A stretch of DNA of 64,000 nt, taken from Triticum aestivum. Its lineage: Eukaryota > Streptophyta > Magnoliopsida > Poales > Poaceae. Position 1 is the stretch's first letter, and every line of letters begins with the position of its first letter. The notes beneath the pieces are model-generated. The model saw only the letters and a list, made by a program, of their open reading frames with translations. It did no database searches and was not told where the DNA came from. The DNA is taken from contig NC_057807.1 in assembly GCF_018294505.1 (NCBI RefSeq), forward strand, positions 265,872,458 to 265,936,457, in the 5' to 3' direction. The position numbers and the translations under genes were made by a program. This document shows, in pieces, positions 57,521-64,000 of the stretch.

Positions 57521-59765
57521 TATATCTGTACATGTAACAGTCCTGCCTATAGTTCTTCAGTCCTGTTGCATAAATTTTGTTATCAAACAGTTTTTCAATT
57601 TTTTTTTATATATACAGTTTCACCACATAGTAACAAAAGTGCACTTTGTCTGCCTACTATTTCCAGTCAGCATAGCAGCCTTTTATCAATAACTGTGCAA
57701 CAAGCAAATATTTCCTGAAACAAACTACTTTGACAACAGAAATTAGCCATGGCAGATATGAAATTTCTGTGGTAATTTTCATGGGAGAGACTTCTCCAAG
57801 AACATATCTTCGACGGTGTCTTTCCGGATCACTGTATGTGGTGACACTGCAATTCAATGCACTTTTGAGTTGAGGTGGCCATCTGTTATGATATCCAAGA
57901 CTTTACTGCTTTGTTGCGAGCTAGCCGAGAATTTATTGCATGGGAGTTTCACAGACCCTAGTATGACAGACTTTTTCTTATCGGTTACTTAATCTGTTGG
58001 GTCAAGTCAGATGATGCCTCATGCCGATGTGGTTGAAGCAATTGCGTTTGTGGTCTTGCATTACTTGAGTTTTCCTTTTCCCTTTCTTTCCTTTTGACTG
58101 GTAATGTGTTGTGCACCAGTCAGTATCTTAGACTTAATTTCTGCCAGCCTTGAAAGCTACCTTGTGGACTTGTTGTAGAATGATTGTGACTTGATCTTCA
58201 CAAAGTCAGACCTGTCAGCTTCAATAAAACTTTTGCTATTTAACATGATGCTGACTGGTGCTAAAGGTGCCTTTTGTTCTTTTGTACCTTGTGGCTGAGC
58301 TTAGAGGCAAAACGCAAGTGAGTAAATGAAACAGAGCATCTGCTCAAAACACTGTCCCTTTGACTTGTAAGTTTAGCATAGGACTATGACTCTCATTTTA
58401 AGCTGGTAATATAGGCGTGTGGTGCTGAAGTTCTTCTTGTGCAGAGTTTAGATATTTCTGTGCTTGGTGCTCCATCGCTTCTGCGCCGTTGATTAGCTTG
58501 TGCTTCTTACCTGATCTTTTTGCTGACACCGCACTTGTTGTTTCAGGTGAGAGAGTAGACTCTAGGGCGGGGTACCTAGCCGGTTGCAACATGTGGCGAT
58601 GTAAGGCTGAAAGAATAAACCTACTATCAATTATCTTGGCGTCTCTTCTGTGTTATCCTACCGATGAAAAACTTGCTTAGTATTGTAAATTAATGTCCAT
58701 CTTGTCTGTCGAGTGCAGCCCGCAATGCCGGTTAAGCATGCGTTGTATAATCTACATAACTGTTTGTGATGGGAGGTTGTTCTTGGTTTCCGCAGAATTA
58801 CATAGTGTAAAATTCTGGTGTTCCTAGCAAATCAAAACTCAGGCCCCGGGGGTGTTATTGGCATGATGGTGTCGCAGTTGATCACCGATTCGCCGGCGGC
58901 CGACACGGGAGAGTTGGAAAAACTGCTGTGGTTGGGTGTTCCGATGGCGCACATCGCTTCACGGTGCTTCTTTGCCTCTGCTTCACTGATCCATCTATCC
59001 GTCGACTAGACATGGTCCTGAGTCTGCTTCACTGTCCGTAGGAACTTCGACCAAGGCTCCTGTGGCTGTGAATAACCGCAGATGACAGCCTCTCGAGCAG
59101 CTAACTTTGACTGAATAATTCTGAACCCCAGGTAAAGAAGATGATGAAAAGAAATGGCCGGAGTTTTGATTCAGTTGAGTTTTTGACAAGATTTCATTTG
59201 ATTTGATTGGGTTAATGCATGACGTGAGGAATGAGTGTGTGTGAGGAGAGGTGGGGCAAAGACGAATCTACAACGGTTAATAGTAGAGATATGATATGTG
59301 TACGCTTGTTCGTATTGTAAAAGGAATCTTAGAGCAACTCCAACCATTGCCCTAAAAACCCGATGACTGTAAATTTTGGGGAAAGTTTACTGAGAGCAAC
59401 TTTTGTCAGATTCCGTAGATTGCTTCCCCTAAATTTTGTTTTTTTCTTAAACTTTTCCATTAAACAAGTCTAGGGCCCGCAAGTCAGTGACACAGGCGAG
59501 CTGTGGCACGACGGGGAACGGGGAGGCGGTGGGATGGCACACTGGAGCTGCGGCTTGGCGTCGGGGTGGAGCGGAGGCATATGATGGGGCGGCGTGGTGG
59601 TGCGGCGGCGCACGAAGGCGAGCTGCGGCGGTCGTTCCAGGCGGTTACCTTGCCGCCAAAAGTTAATGAAAGCGAAACTTGTTCTAAACTAGAGGAAAGC
59701 TAAAGTTAAGTCCTGTAAATTTATTCCACGCTTACGGGATTTGTTAGAGATATTTTTTGGCCTAA
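57521..59765. other. Gene-poor interval
   Basis: No gene is supported. AATAAA at about 58222 could serve as a distant polyadenylation signal. A 63-codon frame at 58818-59009 (plus) shows no known motif. GC-rich sequence at 59500-59660 yields only Arg/Gly-rich translations. 59333-59350 (AGAGCAACTCCAACC) resembles a common grass MITE terminus, but no partner end was seen. Confidence 0.4.
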
Positions 59766-59779
59766 ACTTTTTTTTAATG

Positions 59780-60112
59780 GTTTTACGGGTACATTATCTG
59801 CTGGATGCAGGTGTGGTTCCGCTGCATTACTAGAATGGGTTTGACGACGGACCTATGCCCATCTATCGACTCAAGATTGGTGCAGTGGTGGACAGAAGCT
59901 AGAAAAAGAATAGATAAGCAATCTCGGAAAGGCTTTGACACTTTCGTGATGCTAATCTGTTGGACGCTATGGAAGCAAAGGAACGCGCGAGTATTCGGCA
60001 CCGGAATGATCAAGAGCGAGTGGGAGACGGTGGATATGATCTTTGATGATCTGAGGACCTGGGCTAGAGAAGGAGCGTTTGGAGGACAACTTGTATTAGA
60101 GTAGTCGAGTAG
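59780..60112 (+). pseudogene. LINE ORF2 C-terminal fragment
   Basis: About 100 residues ending at 60104: LVQWWTEARKRIDKQSRKGF, VMLICWTLWKQRNARVFG, TVDMIFDDLRTWAREGA. This is the conserved tail after the zinc region of plant L1 reverse transcriptases (WW, CWxLWKxRNxRVF). Everything upstream is missing. It is not the continuation of the LINE at 49955. Confidence 0.8.
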
Positions 60113-60188
60113 AGCTAGGGAGTGGTGTGAAGGCTTGGTTAGGGTCAACTTGTGACACCTAGCTATAGCGCATATGTAATCTTTTGTA

Positions 60189-60268
60189 CTCCCCGCCGTT
60201 TCATAATGTAAGATGTTTTTTGACACTACACTAAAGTCGAAAAACGTCTTACATTATGGAACGGAGGG
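60189..60268. mobile_element. 80-bp Stowaway MITE
   Basis: Nearly its whole length is inverted repeat (CTCCCCGCCGTTTCATAATG at left; the complement of CATTATGGAACGGAGGG at right) flanked by TA at 60187-60188 and 60269-60270. Confidence 0.9.
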
Positions 60269-60270
60269 TA

Positions 60271-61270
60271 CATATTTTCTTCCTTTTATAAAGTTAAGGT
60301 ATGTTATTAGCGTACCCTGAAAAAACTCCTTCGTGTCCTCAATAGTGTATGCAAGGCTCACTTTGTCCTGTGAAAATGCTAACACGGCAGGGCTGTGTGC
60401 TGGGTAGCAAACCGTACGTCCTCTTTAATCGCAAAGAGCACGGCTTCATAAACAGCATCACAGTTGCACTTGAAGCAAACCGTCAGTTTGAAGAGCCACC
60501 GGTAGGGCTGTGTACTGGGTAACAAACTGTGTCTCGGTAATATTTGCAGAGAAGCTAAGTTACTGACGTGATCATTGCGCAACGCTTGCGTCATTAGCAA
60601 GTGGGACCGAACATAACAGGAACAGGCGGCCGGCCGGCGGCCGGCAGGTTGGTCGTGAGGAAGCACGTGTGTGGGGAGGGTGCCAAAGTCCGACGAAAAC
60701 AGTTTTAAGTCCTTTTCTCCGACTGTCGATAGTATCACGAGCAGCATAGGCACATGGATGCGAGAGGAAATTCCAACCGAGGCTAGAAGAGTCAACCGCG
60801 TGGCCGGGCCGGCCGGCGGCCAGCACAGGGCCCAACGCCGACCAACTCTGCTGCCCTGTCTGTGTCTTCCATGTATGCACTGTACCCGTACTCTCATCGA
60901 GGCCCCAGTTGTGTGAGTTACTACATGAATTCTCTTCTCTATCAATAGAACGTATCTTCTTCTCTTTCCCTTTTTTGGGTATTGTTTCAGGCAGACAAGG
61001 GGCGGTGACATGAAAGTGATTGTTTTGAGCATAAGGCAACTCCAGCGCACAACTCCAAAGAAACGTCTGTCTACACGACCTTGCCGGCAACACCACCAGC
61101 AGCCGGCAATACAGACAGCCTTCAAAATAAATAATTTTGTAGCCAGCAATACAGCCAGCGGCCTGCAACACAACCACCCTTTAAAATGAATATTTTTCTC
61201 GCCGGCACAAAGTCAGCGGCCGACACCAATGCCAGCCTCCAAAAAGGACGGCCACGGCCGAACAGACCAC
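60271..61270. other. Interval with small repeats
   Basis: A ~30-bp word (GGGCTGTGTACTGGGTA) occurs at about 60391 and 60507. CGGCCGGC-rich palindromic words occur at 60626-60650 and 60800-60820. Three diverged ~60-bp units (GCCGGCAA...CAGCC...AAATAA) lie at 61080-61255. Long minus-strand open frames at 60379-61177 have no known motif and look fortuitous. Confidence 0.45.
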
Positions 61271-61737
61271 CTAGTTCAGCCCGTCGGCGTCCAACATCTC
61301 CTTCTGCCGGGCCTCGAACCAGCTCCTCGCCTTGTCGTTCATCTTGCTCAAGTCCACGCTCATGATCGCTAGCGCCACCTCCTTTGCTTTATTTGCGGCA
61401 TTGGTGACCTCGATGTCGAGCTGCCTCTGCCTGGCCGCGGCATTGGCGGCCTCGATGTCGAGTTGCCTCTGCCGGGACGCCTCCTCCATGTCGATCTTCC
61501 TCCTCTTGGCCGCCTCCTCCATCTCAAGCTTCTTCGTTTGAAACTCGAGGTATTGCTTCATTTGCTCGTCCTTGCTTTGTCGCTTTTTCTCGTCCCTCAC
61601 ATCCTTTTGAGACATCATGCCGTGCAAAGTCTCATGCAACGCAATGGATGACCCATCACGCTTATCGTCCACCATAGAGTTGGTCTTGCCCCTCGGTCTC
61701 TTCAACGCCTCACCATCTCCACCTCCCGCCAACACGG
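61271..61737 (-). pseudogene. PIF/Harbinger-type ORF1 (NAM-associated C-terminal domain), truncated
   Basis: The minus-strand frame ends TAA at 61271 (LDADGLN). It contains KRPRGKTNSMVDDKRDGSS, a coiled coil of Glu/Lys/Arg (EEKKRQSKDEQMKQYLEFQTK), repeated RQRQLDIEAANAA units, and the closing MSVDLSKMNDKARSWFEARQ. This is the C-terminal domain common to plant NAM-associated proteins and the Myb-like accessory protein of PIF/Harbinger transposons. The N-terminal side is cut at 61737 by the Angela LTR. The readable start beyond 61737 lies inside that LTR. The missing half may lie beyond the window's right end. Confidence 0.75.
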
Positions 61738-63463
61738 TGTTGGGGAACGTTGCAGAAAACAAAAAATTTCCTACTCGTTTCACCAAGATCATCTAGGAGT
61801 TCATCTAGCAACGAGTGATTAGATGCATCTACATACCTTTGTAGATCGCGCACGGAAGCGTTCAAAAGAACGGTGATGATGTAGTCGTACTCGACGTGAT
61901 CCAAATCACCGATGACCAGCGCCGAACGGACGACACCTCCGCGTTCAACACACGTACGGGACGGGAGACGTCTCCTCCTTCTTGATCCAGCAAGGGGGGA
62001 GGAGAGGTTGATGAAGATCCAGCAGCACGACGGCGTGGTGGTGGATGCAGGGCGTCACAGCAGCAGGGCTTCGCCGAGACTACGAGGGAGAGACGTAACG
62101 GGGGGAGATGGAGGCGCCAGGGGCTGGTGTGAAATCCCTCCTCTCCCCCCACTATATATAGGGGTGCCATGGGGGGGGGGGCGCCGGCCCTAGTAGATGA
62201 GATCTACTAGGGGGGGGGGGGGCGGCGGCCAAGGGGAGGTTTCCCTCCCCCCAAGGCACCTAGGGGTGCCTTCCACCACATGGACTCTTCCATGGTGGAA
62301 ACCCTAGGCGCATGGGCCTACAGGGGCTGGTGCCCTTGGCCCATCTAGGCCAAGACGCACCCCCTACAGCCCATGTGGCCCCCCGGGACAGGTGGCCCCA
62401 CCCGGTGGACCCCCGGGACCCTTCCGGTTGTCCCGGTACAATACCGATAACCCCAAAACTTGTCCCGATGCCCGAAACAGCACTTCATATATATAATTCT
62501 TTACCTCCGGACCATTCCGGAACTCCTCGTGACGTCCGGGATCTCATCCGGGACTCCGAACAACATTCGGGTTTCTGCATATACATATCTTCATAACCCT
62601 AGCGTCACCGAACCTTAAGTGTGTAGACCCTACGGGTTCGGCAGACAAGCAGACATGACCGAAACGACTCTCCGGTCAATAACCAACAGCGGGATCTGGA
62701 TACCCATGTTGGCTCCCACATGCTCCACGATAATCTCATCGGATAAACCACGATGTCGAGGATTCAATCAATCCCGTATGCAATTCCCTTTGTCTATCGA
62801 TATGTTACTCGCCCGAGATTCGATCGTCGGTATCCCAATACCTCGTTCAATCTCGTTACCGGCAAGTCACTTTACTCGTACCGTAATGCATGATCCCGTG
62901 ACCAGACACTTGGTCACTTTGAGCTCATTATGATGATGCATTACCGAGTGGGCCCAGTGATACCTCTCCGTCATACGGAGTGACAAATCCCAGTCTTGAT
63001 CCATGTCACCCAACAGACACTTTCGGAGATACCCGTAGTCTACCTTTATAGTCACCCAGTTACGTTGTGACGTTTGGCATACCCAAAGCACTCCTACGGT
63101 ATCCGGGAGTTACACAATCTCATGGTCTAAGGAAAAGATACTTTGACATTGGAAAACTCTAGCAAACGAACTATACGATCTTGTGCTATGTTTAGGATTG
63201 GGTCTTGTCCATCACATCATTCTCCCAATGATGTGATCTCGTTATCAATGATATCCAGTGTCCATAGTCAGGAAACCATGACTATCTGTTGATCAACGAG
63301 CTAGTCAACTAGAGGCTCACTAGGGACATGTTGGTGTCTGTTATTCACACATGTATTACGATTTCCGAATAACACAATTATAGCATGAATAAAGACAATT
63401 ATCATGAACAAGGAAATATAATAATAATGCTTTTATTATTGCCTCTAGGGCATATTTCCAATA
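61738..63463 (-). repeat. 3' LTR of the second Angela element (1726 bp)
   Basis: TGTTGGGGAACGTTGC to CATATTTCCAATA, where the terminal ACA has become ATA. TATA box at 62152-62160. Runs of 11 and 12 G flank a perfect 11-bp hairpin at 62190-62214. Confidence 0.93.
62152..62222 (-). promoter_or_regulatory. LTR core promoter: TATA box, hairpin and G-runs
   Basis: Stem CCCTAGTAGAT-GAG-ATCTACTAGGG about 30 bp upstream of TATATATAG (sense). Its position equals that of the hairpin in the LTR at 5336-7045, but the stem sequence differs. Confidence 0.7.
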
Positions 63464-63495
63464 GTCTCCCACTTGCACTAGAGTCAATAATCTAG

Positions 63496-64000
63496 TTACA
63501 TTGTGATGAATCGAACACCCATGGAATTCTGGTGTTGATCATGTTTTGCTCTAGGGAGAGGTTTAGTCAACGGATCTGCTATATTCAGGTCCGTATGTAC
63601 TTTACAAATCTCTATGTCTCCATCTTGAACATTTTCACGAATGGAGTTGAAGCGACGCTTGATGTGCCTTGTCTTCTTGTGAAACCTGGGCTCCTTGGCA
63701 AGTGCAATAGCTCCAGTGTTGTCACAGAAGAGCTTGATCGGCCCCGACGCATTGGGTATGACTCCTAGGTCGGTGATGAACTCCTTCACCCATATTGCTT
63801 CATGTGCTGCCTCCGAGGCTGCCATGTACTCCGCTTCACATGTAGATCCCGCCACGACGCTTTGCTTGCAACTGCACCAGCTTACTGCCCCACCATTCAA
63901 AATATACACATATCCGGTTTGTGACTTAGAGTCATCCAGATCTGTGTCGAAGCTAGCGTCGACGTAACCCTTTACGACGAGCTCTTCGTCACCTCCATAA
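63496..64000 (-). CDS. Angela RNase H, C-terminal part (partial)
   Basis: Open from the window edge to a stop at 63496. Residues include NGGAVSWCSCKQSVVAGSTC, EAEYMAASEAAHEAIWVKEF, LFCDNTGAIALAKEPRFHKK and the terminal VRFITM. Nearly identical to 7078-7560 of the other Angela copy. The upstream polyprotein is outside the window, so I cannot say whether the full frame is open. Confidence 0.88.
   Translation of the reverse strand, partial: YGGDEELVVKGYVDASFDTDLDDSKSQTGYVYILNGGAVSWCSCKQSVVAGSTCEAEYMAASEAAHEAIWVKEFITDLGVIPNASGPIKLFCDNTGAIALAKEPRFHKKTRHIKRRFNSIRENVQDGDIEICKVHTDLNIADPLTKPLPRAKHDQHQNSMGVRFITM

Larger units (their letters stand above)
61738..64000 (-). mobile_element. Second BARE1/Angela Copia element, partial in window
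   Basis: 3' LTR 61738-63463 and the start of the interior (polypurine tract, RNase H). The rest lies beyond 64000. It inserted in the Harbinger-type frame. The left flank CACGG (61733-61737) is the expected half of a target duplication. Confidence 0.93.

Noticed and set aside
58818..59009. 63-codon frame as a small gene
   Set aside because: No motif, no splice-linked partner exon and no promoter evidence.
59333..59765. Complete MITE starting AGAGCAACTCCAACC
   Set aside because: No complementary terminus or target duplication could be found within the expected distance.
60379..61177. Long minus-strand open frames of 200-264 codons
   Set aside because: Two overlapping frames are both open, composition is unbiased, and no known motif or start context is visible. 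They probably reflect chance in GC-rich sequence.

Overview
This window looks like nuclear DNA from a Triticeae grass (wheat, Aegilops or a close relative). The evidence is BARE1/Angela/WIS-type Copia LTRs with their characteristic ends, a Maximus-type (SIRE lineage) Copia LTR, Tat-type Gypsy polyproteins with a second RNase H, Stowaway MITEs, and two intron-containing plant genes in a small gene island. Roughly 80 percent of the window is transposon.

Layout. 1-5335: Gypsy element E1 (minus strand), gag to integrase, decayed. 5336-12586: BARE1/Angela Copia inserted in the E1 gag. Its polyprotein frame is almost intact (two stop codons), but its upstream LTR is cut off at 12586. 12587-19410: second Gypsy element E2 (minus), missing its downstream end, with a complete upstream LTR (18502-19410). 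19411-37043: a Maximus-like Copia (minus) that carries gag and a third ORF but no pol. A WIS-type Copia sits inside its third ORF (21697-30224, TSD TCAAT). 37044-38575: LTR fragment of another WIS/Angela relative. 38576-43064: 49-bp tandem array and a dead Mutator-like transposase gene. 43597-49664: short-LTR Copia (plus, TSD GTCTC) with near-identical LTRs around a ruined coding region. About 49955-51628: 5'-truncated LINE.

Gene island. 52763-54895 (minus): four-exon gene resembling mitochondrial ribosomal protein mS23, with an apparent 1-bp frameshift in exon 3. 55191-57296 (plus): seven-exon Mpv17/PMP22 membrane protein with an open, in-phase reading frame. The two genes are head to head with 295 bp between start codons. 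Small MITEs lie in introns and flanks. 61271-61737 is the tail of a PIF/Harbinger-type accessory protein, cut by another Angela element (61738 to the window end).

The most interesting structures are regulatory. (1) The Maximus-like LTR carries about 13 copies of the palindrome TCGGT-N3-ACCGA upstream of its TATA box. The same palindrome clusters around a second TATA box in the internal spacer ahead of the third ORF, and that spacer begins with an LTR-like terminus. (2) BARE1/Angela-type LTRs hold a hairpin about 25-35 bp upstream of TATA. Its sequence differs between copies while the pairing is kept. (3) Two elements have young LTRs around badly decayed coding regions, which suggests mobilisation in trans. 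Ages and divergence figures are hand counts from the sequence.
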